A stretch of DNA of 64,000 nt from an alpha proteobacterium BAL199. GTDB taxonomy: Bacteria; Pseudomonadota; Alphaproteobacteria; Thalassobaculales; Thalassobaculaceae. Made by a program: the position numbers and the translations under genes. Of the stretch, positions 8,204 to 16,602 are shown piece after piece (within the stretch, counting starts at the first letter, position 1; the number at the start of each line of letters is the position of its first letter). Where the stretch lies: contig ABHC01000008.1 of the NCBI GenBank assembly GCA_000171835.1, positions 152,103-216,102 of the forward strand. The letters run 5' to 3'. A model generated the notes under the pieces. The model was not told the DNA's origin. It searched no databases and saw nothing but the letters and a program-made list of their open reading frames with translations.

Positions 8204-9103
8204 TCACGGACCGTTGCGGTGAATCCGGCCGAATCCCGAAAGGTCGTAGCCGCCAAGAACCTCGGCGCGCGTGCGAAACGCTTCGGTATCGGCGAACACC
8301 AGCAGGCGCTGGATCGGAGGCTCGAACACATCGCGACGCCACAGTGCCAAGTCGTATCGCTCGTCGGCGATCGGCACGAAGTCGAGCCGGTGTTGCCGAG
8401 CCACTCCCTCAATCGCCAGCCCGGCGTCGGCGCGGCCCTCGCCGACCGCCAAGGCCACATCGGCCTCGCTGCGCGCCGGACTGGCCAGAAGGGTGATAGA
8501 ACCGGAGGCAAGACCGGCCCGTTCGAGCAGATGGTCGAGCAACACCCGACTGCCCGCCCCCGGTTGCCGGGCCACCACCCGCCGCCCGAACAGATCCGCG
8601 ACACCGGAAATCCCCAGCGGGTTGCCGGCCGGGACGACCAATCCTTGACGTCGCCGCGCCCACTCCATCAGCACGACCGGTTCATCCGGCAGAAGCCGTC
8701 CAACGTGACCGACGTTCCAGTCGCCGATGTCCGGTTCGAACAGATGAACACCGGCGCCGATCACCCGCCCGGCGGCCAGCCGTTTCAGCCCATCGAGACT
8801 GCCGTCGAAAAACGTGGCGATCTCCGATCCGGACTCCCGCAACGCCCAGTCCAAAAGCGGATCATGGCTGCCGGCGAACACCGTCGGCCGCGGCATCAAG
8901 GGGGCGGTGTCTTCCTTGTACTCAACGCGGCGCCGGACCCAGGCCTCGACCAGATCGCGCGGAAACAGCAGTTTGCCGGTCGCCCGGCTGACCGGAATGT
9001 CGCCGCCCGCCACCAGGTCGTAGACCTTGCGTTCCTTGATTCTGAGATAAACCGCCACCTCGCGGGTGGTCATCAGTTCGGACGGACGTCGGCCGCGATC
9101 CAT
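8204..9103 (-). CDS. Helix-turn-helix regulator with periplasmic-binding-like (molybdate/tungstate-sensing type) domain
   Basis: 299 aa. Residues about 10-55 form an excisionase/MerR-type helix-turn-helix (MTTREVAVYLRIKERKVYDLV, then R-W at the wing). From about residue 75 a cytoplasmic PBP_like domain follows (VFAGSHDPLLD, RQPGAGSRVLLDHLLE, GEGRADAGLAIEG), of the kind related to ModA/TupA binding proteins. It is the last gene of the formate dehydrogenase operon, and a tungstate importer lies 15 kb away. I infer that it senses molybdate or tungstate, or the cofactor state, and controls the fdh and tup promoters. A start at the internal ATG (9073) is possible. Confidence 0.75.
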   Translation of the reverse strand: MDRGRRPSELMTTREVAVYLRIKERKVYDLVAGGDIPVSRATGKLLFPRDLVEAWVRRRVEYKEDTAPLMPRPTVFAGSHDPLLDWALRESGSEIATFFDGSLDGLKRLAAGRVIGAGVHLFEPDIGDWNVGHVGRLLPDEPVVLMEWARRRQGLVVPAGNPLGISGVADLFGRRVVARQPGAGSRVLLDHLLERAGLASGSITLLASPARSEADVALAVGEGRADAGLAIEGVARQHRLDFVPIADERYDLALWRRDVFEPPIQRLLVFADTEAFRTRAEVLGGYDLSGFGRIHRNGP

Positions 9104-9126
9104 GATGACCCGATCGTCGGCGATGC

Positions 9127-9258
9127 TCAGTTGAGGCGAACCGACCCGCGATCGGCGGTGTTGGCGGTCTGAGACGAGCCGTCGAGATTATCCAGTACGG
9201 CCCAGCTGATAGCCGCAATAGCCAGCATCGCAATGCACGCGGACACGAAGGCTTTCAT
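9127..9258 (-). CDS. 43-aa single-span membrane peptide in the fdh operon
   Basis: Reads MKAFVSACIAMLAIAAISWA, then VLDNLDGSSQTANT and RGSVRLN. GGAGGATCGG precedes the ATG. It has one hydrophobic helix (residues about 4-21) with a short periplasmic tail. It sits 26 bp after the WD40-cytochrome gene and 23 bp before the regulator, all on one strand, so it is almost certainly in the operon. Its size and position recall small membrane subunits or assembly peptides of respiratory enzymes, but the family is not recognised. Confidence 0.6.
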   Translation of the reverse strand: MKAFVSACIAMLAIAAISWAVLDNLDGSSQTANTADRGSVRLN

Positions 9259-9284
9259 CCGATCCTCCCTCGTCGATCCCGCCG

Positions 9285-10604
9285 TCAGCGGGTCGCACTC
9301 TTCAAATACTCGATCAGGTCGGCCCGGTCACGAGCGTTCGTCATCTTCTGCAACGGCATCTTGGTTCCCGGAACAAAGTTCTCGGGCCCTTGCTCGAACA
9401 ACTGGTCTACAGTCTCGGCCGTCCAAACGAGGTCGATCCCAGTCAGCGCACCGGAATATGGATATCCGTCGACGGTGCCAGCGCGCCGTCCCATGAGGCC
9501 GTGAAGCGTCGGGCCCGCCCGCCGCGCCGTATCGCGGGACAGAGTATGGCAGATCCGGCATTTCCGTTCGAACTGCCGCTCGCCATTAGTCATCGGCGCC
9601 CCACCAGCGCGAGTGCGGGTCGCGACATCGGAAGGTCGCCGCAACGGGTCCAACGGCCACACCGCTACGCTCGACCCGAGCCCGCCGACCAGCAGGCTCT
9701 CATCGCGCGGTCCGAACGCCAGCGCCCAGATCGGACCCCGGGCTGCGGGGAAGTCCTGTGTGACCTGACCAAGAGCGGTGTCGACGACGGTGACAACCCC
9801 GTGCCCGTCGCCAAAGGCAATCCGTCGACCGTCGTGACTTTCGGCCAAGGCGAGGATCGGCGTGCGATCGTGCTCGAAACCGGTGCGAACCTCACCGCTG
9901 GCCAGATCAACAACCCGCATTCCGCCGTCGAGCGCCCCATAGGTCAACTGACCGGCAACCTCGTCCACCGCGATGACATTGATCCCGAAACCATGGCGCA
10001 CCAGCGTCCGGACCTCCCGCCGCTCCGGCACGTTCCACAACCTGACCGTCCCGTCGTAGCCCGCCGAATAGAGCCGGGTACCATCGTCCGACAGGACCAC
10101 CGCGTTCACCGGGCCTTGGTGGCCTTCGAGCATCGCCAGCGGCGCTGGTGGATTCAGCGACCATAAGCCGACCTTGCCATCCCAACTGGCTGTCGCGGCC
10201 AGCCCGCCATCCATGGACACCGCCACCTGAAGGATCTTGCCCTGATGCCCGGTCAGGCGCGCCAGCGGTTCGCGCCGCTCACCCGAACCGCCGGTTGGCC
10301 ACACCAGGACCAACCCGTCGTCTCCGACCGTGACCAAATGGCGGCCATCCGGCGTGAAGGCAACGGCGTTTGCAGCGGCATCATGTCCATACAGGATGGA
10401 CTGCTCAACGCCACTCGGCCAGGACCGCACGATGACACTGTAGTCGAAGCTGGCCGTCGCAACCCGGTCACCGGCCGGGGCGACGGTGATGCCCTTCACC
10501 GGTCCGCCGTGCCCGGTCAGATGTTCCGGCAACTCGGCCGCCCAAGCTCCAGCCGTACAGCCCAGGGCTGCCGCCGCAATCAGGCCAGCCGCCCCGAGGC
10601 GCAT
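9285..10604 (-). CDS. Periplasmic WD40-repeat/cytochrome c fusion protein
   Basis: 439 aa with a Sec signal peptide (residues 1-22, cleavage near AWA-AE). About seven WD40-type blades span residues 28-320 (recurring LTGHQGKI, ATASWDGKVGLW, SAGYDGTVRLW). A class I cytochrome c domain follows from about 340-435: heme motif CRICH at 349-353 and probable distal ligand Met416 in PGTKMPL. The gene starts 11 bp after the cytochrome b subunit of formate dehydrogenase. Role inferred: a periplasmic electron carrier or docking protein handing formate electrons to or from the cytochrome b subunit, with the propeller as a scaffold. Both domains are certain; the partner is inferred. Confidence 0.9.
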   Translation of the reverse strand: MRLGAAGLIAAAALGCTAGAWAAELPEHLTGHGGPVKGITVAPAGDRVATASFDYSVIVRSWPSGVEQSILYGHDAAANAVAFTPDGRHLVTVGDDGLVLVWPTGGSGERREPLARLTGHQGKILQVAVSMDGGLAATASWDGKVGLWSLNPPAPLAMLEGHQGPVNAVVLSDDGTRLYSAGYDGTVRLWNVPERREVRTLVRHGFGINVIAVDEVAGQLTYGALDGGMRVVDLASGEVRTGFEHDRTPILALAESHDGRRIAFGDGHGVVTVVDTALGQVTQDFPAARGPIWALAFGPRDESLLVGGLGSSVAVWPLDPLRRPSDVATRTRAGGAPMTNGERQFERKCRICHTLSRDTARRAGPTLHGLMGRRAGTVDGYPYSGALTGIDLVWTAETVDQLFEQGPENFVPGTKMPLQKMTNARDRADLIEYLKSATR

Positions 10605-10615
10605 CGCCCTGCCAC

Positions 10616-11689
10616 CTACTCCGCAGCGCTGTGACGGCGGGCTGCCTCGCCTTCTTCGACTTCCTCAGCCCACAGGGAGTGGTGCTCTCGCGCCCAGTTC
10701 ACATCGACCTGCCCGGTTCCCATGGCGTCGAAGGCGCCCTCCATTCCGAGCGAGCCGATGTAGATGTGGGCGATGATGACCGCGATCAGGAAAACCGCCA
10801 TGATGGTGTGCCAGAGCTGGCCGAGCTGCATTTCCTGCATGGCCGTCAGGCTGGTCGGCAGGTCGAACCCGACCAGGTTCAGGACAGCAAATGTCTTGGC
10901 GAACAGCGGCAGTTCGAACGGGAACATCAGCGAGATGCCCGACATGCTGATCGACAGCCCACCCAGCATCACCAGCCAGAACAGGATCTTCTGACCGGCA
11001 TTGAACTTGCGCGCCGGCGGGTGCGCCGAGCCGATCATCCCGCCGCCCTTCGCGAGCCAGACGAGATCGCTCTTGTGCGGCAGGTTGTGTGCAACCCACA
11101 GCACGAATGCCAGTACCAGGCCGATCATGAACGCGAAGGCGAGATAGTTGTGGGCATACTTGCCGAACAGCGTCAGCGCCCCGAACGCATCCGGTCCAAT
11201 CACCGGCTTCAGGACGTAACGCCCATAGAGAATGTTCAACCCGGTGAGACCGAGAATCACGAAGGAGCCGGCCATCAGCCAATGAGCGAACCGCTCGACC
11301 GCCTTGAAACGCTCGATCGTCACGCCCGACGGTCCGCCGTGAATCCGGATACGGCCGCGGATCGCAAAGAACGCGGCGACGGCAATCACCGCCCCGAGCA
11401 GCGCCCAGGCGCCGTAGGTGGAAACCGGTCCGTTGCGGACCGATCGCCAATTATCGCCCTCGGACTGGATCAGCACGCCCGACTGGTTGTTAGGGATCGA
11501 GACCTGACCCTGCGTGCCTTGGCGGATCTGGCGCCAGAAGTCGGCGTCGGAACTGGTGCCCAGTGTCTCGCCCGGAACCTTGCCATCGGTTTGCGCGATG
11601 GCCGGGGTATGCATGACGGCGACCGATGCGGTCACCAGCACGGCTAAAAGTGCAAGTACCGTCGCAATGCGTCGAGCGATCATGGCCAT
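10616..11689 (-). CDS. fdhC: Formate dehydrogenase gamma subunit, cytochrome b556 type
   Basis: 357-aa membrane subunit that anchors the enzyme and passes electrons to quinone. An N-terminal hydrophobic/signal segment and a periplasmic stretch come first (about 30-90), then TM at about 93-111 and a four-helix heme core. Candidate heme b ligands are His136 (ERFAHW), His180 (KYAHNY), His294 (QLWHTI) and His308 (IIAHIY), the pattern of FdnI/FdoI. It is longer than E. coli FdnI (about 217 aa) because of the N-terminal extension, as in related DUF3305/3306-linked clusters. It lies between the small lipoprotein and the WD40-cytochrome. Confidence 0.93.
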   Translation of the reverse strand: MAMIARRIATVLALLAVLVTASVAVMHTPAIAQTDGKVPGETLGTSSDADFWRQIRQGTQGQVSIPNNQSGVLIQSEGDNWRSVRNGPVSTYGAWALLGAVIAVAAFFAIRGRIRIHGGPSGVTIERFKAVERFAHWLMAGSFVILGLTGLNILYGRYVLKPVIGPDAFGALTLFGKYAHNYLAFAFMIGLVLAFVLWVAHNLPHKSDLVWLAKGGGMIGSAHPPARKFNAGQKILFWLVMLGGLSISMSGISLMFPFELPLFAKTFAVLNLVGFDLPTSLTAMQEMQLGQLWHTIMAVFLIAVIIAHIYIGSLGMEGAFDAMGTGQVDVNWAREHHSLWAEEVEEGEAARRHSAAE

Positions 11690-11739
11690 CCCGCCTCCGT
11701 TGCGCCAGGCGCTATCCGCACCCGAGGCGATCGTCGTTG

Positions 11740-11937
11740 TCAGTAGTAGCTTTGGTTTCGTGCACGCTGCCGCAGGGCGTCGAGCGTATCCCTGGACAAC
11801 GCCGTATCCGGATTGCCCTGATAGGTCCCTTTCGCATAGCTCAGGGGACGTTCCTGTTCATGCTCGCGGCATCCGGCCAACGTTGCCAGCGCGACCAGAC
11901 CAACAACCATTGCGGTTTTGCCGTGCTTCGCCTTCAT
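11740..11937 (-). CDS. Small lipoprotein between fdhB and fdhC
   Basis: 65 aa from the ATG at 11937, preceded by GGGACGG; an earlier in-frame ATG at 11958 lacks a ribosome-binding site. It has a signal peptide with lipobox LAGC (Cys23), then a short charged tail with KGTYQGNPD and ALRQRARNQ. It is predicted to be lipid-anchored facing the periplasm. It is inserted between the Fe-S and cytochrome b subunit genes on the same strand, so it is likely an accessory subunit or assembly factor of the dehydrogenase. Family not recognised. Confidence 0.65.
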   Translation of the reverse strand: MKAKHGKTAMVVGLVALATLAGCREHEQERPLSYAKGTYQGNPDTALSRDTLDALRQRARNQSYY

Positions 11938-11969
11938 CGTAACCGTCCCATCCGACAAGCGAACCGACC

Positions 11970-11996
11970 CCGCCGCAAGAGGTCATCCCACGGCGG
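11970..11996 (-). promoter_or_regulatory. Stem-loop between fdhB and the lipoprotein gene
   Basis: Arms CCGCCG (11970-11975) and CGGCGG (11991-11996) lie in the 137-bp gap between the fdhB stop and the lipoprotein start. This is the largest gap inside the operon. It may be an mRNA processing or stability element; a short stem without T-run argues against full termination. Confidence 0.3.
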
Positions 11997-12074
11997 CAGG
12001 GTCGTCCGATGTGCAACCAGCGTGATGGACAGGGGGCGCATCCTCCAACGGGACGACACGCCCCCCGGTTTCGA

Positions 12075-12668
12075 TCAGGAGCCCTTCAGCCCGTAGGCCG
12101 TGCCCCATCCCCAAGCGCCCGATCCGAAGCCACGGGCAACCACCCGCTCGCGGAAGATCGACGACACCATGTCGCCGTCACCGGCGAGCAGGGCTTTGGT
12201 CGAGCACATCTCCGCGCACAGTGGAAGTTTGCCTTCTGCCAAACGGTTGCGGCCGTACTTCTGGAACTCAGCCGAGGAGTTGTCCACTTCCGGGCCACCG
12301 GCGCAGAACGTGCACTTGTCCATCTTGCCGCGCGAGCCGTAGTTGCCCGCCTGCGGGTACTGCGGAGCCCCGAACGGGCAGGCGTAGAAGCAGTAACCGC
12401 AGCCAATGCAGAGGTCCTTGGAGTGCAGGACCACGCCTTCGTTGGACTCGTAGAAGCAGTCCACTGGGCACACAGCCATGCACGGCGCGTCGGAGCAGTG
12501 CATGCAGGCGACCGAGATCGACCGCTCGCCGGGCTTGCCGTCACTAATCGTGACGACCCGACGCCGGTTGACCCCCCAGGGAACCTCGTGCTCGTTCTTA
12601 CAGGCGGTGACGCAAGCGTTGCATTCGATGCAGCGCTCGGCATCACACAGGAACTTCATGCGTGCCAT
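12075..12668 (-). CDS. fdhB: Formate dehydrogenase beta subunit, four [4Fe-4S] clusters
   Basis: 197-aa electron-transfer subunit. Cysteine groups are at 13/16/19/23, 55/58/63/67(71), 87/90/93/97, 119/122 and 151/155, enough for four [4Fe-4S] clusters in the FdnH/HybA-like arrangement. It is shorter than E. coli FdnH (about 294 aa) and lacks its C-terminal transmembrane helix, so it should depend on the gamma subunit for membrane attachment. There is no signal peptide, so export would be by hitch-hiking on the Tat signal of the alpha subunit. It starts 12 bp after fdhA. Confidence 0.94.
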   Translation of the reverse strand: MARMKFLCDAERCIECNACVTACKNEHEVPWGVNRRRVVTISDGKPGERSISVACMHCSDAPCMAVCPVDCFYESNEGVVLHSKDLCIGCGYCFYACPFGAPQYPQAGNYGSRGKMDKCTFCAGGPEVDNSSAEFQKYGRNRLAEGKLPLCAEMCSTKALLAGDGDMVSSIFRERVVARGFGSGAWGWGTAYGLKGS

Positions 12669-12680
12669 ATCGCGTCTCCC

Positions 12681-15551
12681 TTACGCTCGTTCGATGCGGC
12701 AGAGGGTGGCTTTCGTCTCCTGCATCTGCGTAACGGCGTCGTAGCCGTAAGTCTGCGCAGTGTTGGAGGACTCGCCGAGTACGTACGGATCGGCTCCCTG
12801 CGGATACTTGCTCCGCAGGTCCTTTCCTTCCAGATGCCCACCGAAGTGGAACGGCATGAACGCCACGCCGCCGGCAACCCGCTCGGTCACCATCGCCGCG
12901 ACCTTCACCTTGGCCCCTTCCGGTCCGTGCACCCAGACCATCTCACCGTCCCGAACGCCGAGATTGTTGGCGTCGCGCGGATTGATCTCGACGAACATTT
13001 CCTGCTGGAGTTCGGCGAGCCAGGGATTCGATCGGCTTTCATCACCGCCACCCTCGTACTCGACCAACCGACCAGAGGTCAGGACCGTCGGGAAATCCTT
13101 CGCGAAGTCCTTGTCCTGGATCGACTTGTACAGCACCGGCAGGCGCATAAACTTCCGATCGTCATAGGTCGGATAGTCCGCCACCAAATCGCGCCGTGGC
13201 GTGTACAGCGGCTCACGATGGGTCGGCACCGGATCCGGGAACGTCCAGACCACAGCGCGGGCCCGGGCGTTACCGTACGGAGCGCAACCATGCTTGATGG
13301 CAACCCGCTGGATGCCGCCCGACAGGTCGACCTTCCAGTTGGCTTTCTCGCCACCGACTTCGGCAATGGCCTTGCGCTCGTCGTCGGTCAGGTCGACATC
13401 CCAGCCGAGCTTCTGAAGCATGGCCATCGTGAACTCGGGATAGCCATCCTCGATCTCGGAGCCGACCGGCCAGCTGCCGTCGGACAGCAGGTTGTCGCCG
13501 TTCCGCTCCACGCCAAACCGGGCGCGGAAGCCCATGCCACCATCGGCCACCGACCGAGAGGTGTTGTACAGCACAGGCGATCCCGGATGCTTCATCTCCG
13601 GCGTTCCCCAGCACGGCCAGGGCAGTCCATAGTAGTCGCCATCGGCCGGACCGCCGTTCGCGCGCAGCGTCGTGCGGTCGAACGTCGCCTGGTTGGCCAT
13701 GTGCAACCGCAGCCGTTCCGGCGACTGCCCGGTGTAGCCGACTGTCCACATGCCGCGGTTGAACTCCCGCGTCAGGTCCTCGATCAAAGGCTCGTCGCCA
13801 TTGACCTTGATGTTGCGGAACATCCGGTCTTCAAACCCGAACTTCTTCGCGAACAGATACGCGATGTTGTGATCAGGCTTGGACTCGAAGAGCGGTGCAA
13901 ACACCTTCTCGCGCCACTGCAGTGACCGGTTCGACGCCGTGACCGAGCCGTAGGTCTCGAACTGGGTCGAGGCCGGCAGCAGGTAGGCACCGTCCTTGCG
14001 GTCGTGCAGAACCGCCGACACCGTTGGGTAAGGATCGATCACGACCAGGAGATCAAGCTTCTCCATGGCCGCCTTCATATCCTTCAGGCGGGTCTGCGAG
14101 TTCGGCGCGTGGCCCCAGAACACCATGGCCCGGATGTTGTCGGGCTGATCGATGTTCTCCTTGGCTTCGAGCACACCGTCGAACCAGCGCGAAACCGGAA
14201 TGCCGTCGGCGTTCATCAGTTCCTTGGACTTGAAGCGGCTGACCAGCCACTCGTAATCCTCGCCCCAGACCCGCGCCCAGTGCTTCCATGCGCCGTCCGC
14301 CAAGCCGTAATAGCCCGGCAAGGTGTTCTGCAGCACACCGAGGTCGGTAGCGCCCTGCACGTTGTCGTGGCCGCGGAAGATGTTGGTGCCGCCGCCTTCC
14401 TTGCCCATATTGCCGAGGGCCAGTTGCAACACGCAGTAAGCACGGGTGTTGTTGCTGCCGTTGGAGTGCTGAGTCCCACCCATGCACCACACGATACTGC
14501 CCGGTCGGTTGTTGGCCATCAGGCGGGCAACCCGCTTCATCTGCGAGCCCGGCACGCCGGTGACCCGTTCGGTCTCCTCAGGCGTCCACTTCTTCACCTC
14601 GTTGCGGATCTGGTCCATGCCCCAGACGCGCTGACGGATGAACTCCTTGTCTTCCCAGCCGTTCTCGAAGACGTGCCAGAGAATGCCCCAGATCACGGCA
14701 ACGTCGGTGCCGGGCCGGAACCGCATATACTCGTCGGCGTGGGCCGCCGTCCGGGTAAACCGCGGATCGCAGACGATCAGCGGCGCGTTGTTTTGCTCTT
14801 TCGCTTTCAAGAGATGCAGCAGCGAGACTGGATGCGCCTCGGCGGGATTACCGCCAATAATGAGGATCGCCTTGCTGTTGTGCATGTCGTTGTAGGAGTT
14901 CGTCATCGCGCCGTAGCCCCAGGTATTGGCTACGCCGGCGACGGTCGTCGAGTGGCAGATACGCGCCTGGTGATCGACGTTGTTGGAACCCCAGTAGGCC
15001 GCGAACTTACGAACCAGATAGGACTGCTCGTTGCTGTGCTTGGCCGAGCCCAGCCAGTACACCGAGTCGGGACCCGACTTCTCGCGGATCTCGAGCATCT
15101 TGTCGCCGATCTCGTTGATCGCGGTTTCCCAGGAGACCCGCTCCCACTTTCCGCCGACCATCTTCATCGGATACTTCAAGCGGCGCTCGCCGTGCGCGTG
15201 CTCGCGCACCGACGCGCCCTTGGCGCAGTGGGCACCCAGGTTGAACGGGCTGTCCCAACCGGGCTCCTGCCCGATCCACACGCCGTTCTGAACCTCGGCC
15301 ATGACCGTGCAACCGACGGAGCAATGCGTACAGACCGATTTGATGACCTCGACCGCACCCTTGCCTGCCGCCGCTGCCTCGGCCTTGCGGACCGAACCGC
15401 CAGAGAACGCCGTCGCGGCGGCAAGGCCGCCTACGGCAAGACCGGAACTCCGGAGGAAACTCCGGCGGTCATAGGTCTTCTCTGCGGTCTTGGCAGCGAA
15501 AGTCGACAGACGAGGGCGTGACGCAACCTCGCTAGCCTTCTTCCTAAGCAT
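12681..15551 (-). CDS. fdhA: Formate dehydrogenase alpha subunit (bis-MGD Mo/W enzyme, Tat-exported)
   Basis: 956-aa catalytic subunit oxidising formate to CO2 at a molybdopterin-bound Mo or W. The start at 15551 follows GGGAGGG; the longer frame upstream is not used. Tat signal YDRRSFLR at residues 27-34, then a hydrophobic stretch. The N-terminal [4Fe-4S] ligands are Cys74, Cys77, Cys81 and Cys109. The metal ligand is Cys199 followed by catalytic His200 (ARICHS), so it uses cysteine, not selenocysteine. The C-terminal MGD-binding domain carries VLTSGRLVEYEGGG. The enzyme belongs to the FdnG/FdoG type and should face the periplasm. Metal choice is unproven, but the tungstate importer nearby favours W. 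Confidence 0.96.
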   Translation of the reverse strand: MLRKKASEVASRPRLSTFAAKTAEKTYDRRSFLRSSGLAVGGLAAATAFSGGSVRKAEAAAAGKGAVEVIKSVCTHCSVGCTVMAEVQNGVWIGQEPGWDSPFNLGAHCAKGASVREHAHGERRLKYPMKMVGGKWERVSWETAINEIGDKMLEIREKSGPDSVYWLGSAKHSNEQSYLVRKFAAYWGSNNVDHQARICHSTTVAGVANTWGYGAMTNSYNDMHNSKAILIIGGNPAEAHPVSLLHLLKAKEQNNAPLIVCDPRFTRTAAHADEYMRFRPGTDVAVIWGILWHVFENGWEDKEFIRQRVWGMDQIRNEVKKWTPEETERVTGVPGSQMKRVARLMANNRPGSIVWCMGGTQHSNGSNNTRAYCVLQLALGNMGKEGGGTNIFRGHDNVQGATDLGVLQNTLPGYYGLADGAWKHWARVWGEDYEWLVSRFKSKELMNADGIPVSRWFDGVLEAKENIDQPDNIRAMVFWGHAPNSQTRLKDMKAAMEKLDLLVVIDPYPTVSAVLHDRKDGAYLLPASTQFETYGSVTASNRSLQWREKVFAPLFESKPDHNIAYLFAKKFGFEDRMFRNIKVNGDEPLIEDLTREFNRGMWTVGYTGQSPERLRLHMANQATFDRTTLRANGGPADGDYYGLPWPCWGTPEMKHPGSPVLYNTSRSVADGGMGFRARFGVERNGDNLLSDGSWPVGSEIEDGYPEFTMAMLQKLGWDVDLTDDERKAIAEVGGEKANWKVDLSGGIQRVAIKHGCAPYGNARARAVVWTFPDPVPTHREPLYTPRRDLVADYPTYDDRKFMRLPVLYKSIQDKDFAKDFPTVLTSGRLVEYEGGGDESRSNPWLAELQQEMFVEINPRDANNLGVRDGEMVWVHGPEGAKVKVAAMVTERVAGGVAFMPFHFGGHLEGKDLRSKYPQGADPYVLGESSNTAQTYGYDAVTQMQETKATLCRIERA

Positions 15552-15624
15552 TTCCAATCCCTCCCTGCACCATCCCTGAATTGAGTCTTCGGGATGTAGC
15601 GAACCGGTTAGCCCAATCCTGAAA

Positions 15625-15816
15625 TCAGAAGCGGGTGGTCTCGTAATACGTCCGGATGTGGGCTGTTTCGCGATAGCCCGTTCCACTGGGTTCCGCCGCC
15701 TCGACCGTCGTCGGCCGGATGGCCGCCGCGGTCCCTGCCGCCGCCACGCCGAGCGCGGACAGCTTCAGGAAATCGCGGCGTGCGGAGACTTTCTGGTCGT
15801 CCTTCCGATCCTTCAT
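15625..15816 (-). CDS. Formate dehydrogenase region Tat-target peptide (FdhX-like)
   Basis: 63 aa with twin-arginine motif ARRDFLKLSALGV at about residues 12-25, a hydrophobic run ending TTVEAAEP, and a short tail YRETAHIRTYYETTRF. This matches the small Tat-signal proteins regularly found just upstream of fdhA. Role unknown; possibly a small exported subunit or a helper in maturation. It sits 73 bp before fdhA in the operon. Confidence 0.8.
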   Translation of the reverse strand: MKDRKDDQKVSARRDFLKLSALGVAAAGTAAAIRPTTVEAAEPSGTGYRETAHIRTYYETTRF

Positions 15817-15835
15817 GTCTCACTCCTCTTCACAC

Positions 15836-15862
15836 GGCTGCCGACAGATTTTACCGGCAGCC
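15836..15862 (-). promoter_or_regulatory. Stem-loop between torD-like gene and fdhX-like gene
   Basis: Perfect arms GGCTGCCG (15836-15843) and CGGCAGCC (15855-15862) with an 11-nt AT-rich loop fill the 50-bp gap between the chaperone stop and the Tat-peptide start. It could set the ratio of chaperone to structural subunit transcripts. No T-run after it on the minus strand. Confidence 0.4.
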
Positions 15863-15866
15863 AGAC

Positions 15867-16487
15867 TCACTCTTCCATGGCAAAGGCCGCCGTCTCGATC
15901 TCCATGAACAACCGGCCAATCGTCCCGGCCGGTCGGTAGAGATCCGCAGACTTCGCGGCTTCGACATCAGCAAAAAAATGCCCCACCCACGGTGCAAGAT
16001 GGCGTTCGAAGAACGCGCGCTGCAGCTTGACAGGCGCCGCCTCAATGAACCTGCCACGGATCAGACCCGCCATCATCTCGCACAGCGCAGCGATGTGGTC
16101 TTCCGGCTCGCTCACGCCCTCGGTCCGGACGATACCGAGGCGCGCCATGTCATCCCGCAGAACCGCCAGCGGCTTCTCGTTCAGGAAGCCGGTCAAATAA
16201 AATGATCCGTACGGCACCAGTTCGCCACGGCCGAGGCCAATGAATAGATCGCTGTACTCCCGTCGCGCCACCGCAAGCTTCGTGGCGCGCGCACGGGTCG
16301 CCAACCCGGCGAACGCCTGCCCCAACGGGGTGTCGTCGCCCTGCAACCGTGTCAGTTCGGAAAGCAGTGCGGACTCCGGTTCACGCCGAAACACCGCCGC
16401 AAGCATGTCGTAGACATTGGCTCGCAGCGCGTCCTCTTCGGACACCGAGGTCGCATCGGGATCAAACGTTTCGGCAGTGGCCGACAC
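15867..16487 (-). CDS. TorD/DmsD-family molybdoenzyme chaperone
   Basis: 206-aa all-helical cytoplasmic chaperone expected to bind the FdhA Tat signal and support cofactor insertion before export. Family motifs are EYSDLFIG, VPYGSFYLTG and the EPEDHIAALCEMM signature (E-x-x-D-H). It lies between DUF3306 and the Tat peptide of the same operon. The AT-rich stretch at 16540-16600 upstream could carry an additional promoter. Confidence 0.9.
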   Translation of the reverse strand: MSATAETFDPDATSVSEEDALRANVYDMLAAVFRREPESALLSELTRLQGDDTPLGQAFAGLATRARATKLAVARREYSDLFIGLGRGELVPYGSFYLTGFLNEKPLAVLRDDMARLGIVRTEGVSEPEDHIAALCEMMAGLIRGRFIEAAPVKLQRAFFERHLAPWVGHFFADVEAAKSADLYRPAGTIGRLFMEIETAAFAMEE

Positions 16488-16602
16488 TCATCCCTCCCAC
16501 CTGTTCGTTCCGCGGTCCCAGATTCATTCGGCCAGCGGTTGTGTACAATCTTAAGCCAATTTCAACGTCTCGCCAGATCTAATTGTTAAAATGCCCGTGA
16601 GT

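Noticed and set aside
14952..14957. Selenocysteine at the FdhA metal ligand
   Set aside because: The ligand codon is an ordinary Cys (Cys199), there is no in-frame TGA, and no SECIS-like stem is needed.
12009..15521. Very long open frames on the plus strand opposite fdhB and fdhA (638 and 505 codons)
   Set aside because: They are the mirror of GC-rich codon bias in fdhA/fdhB, are full of Arg, His and Gln without motifs, and lie antisense to well-supported genes.
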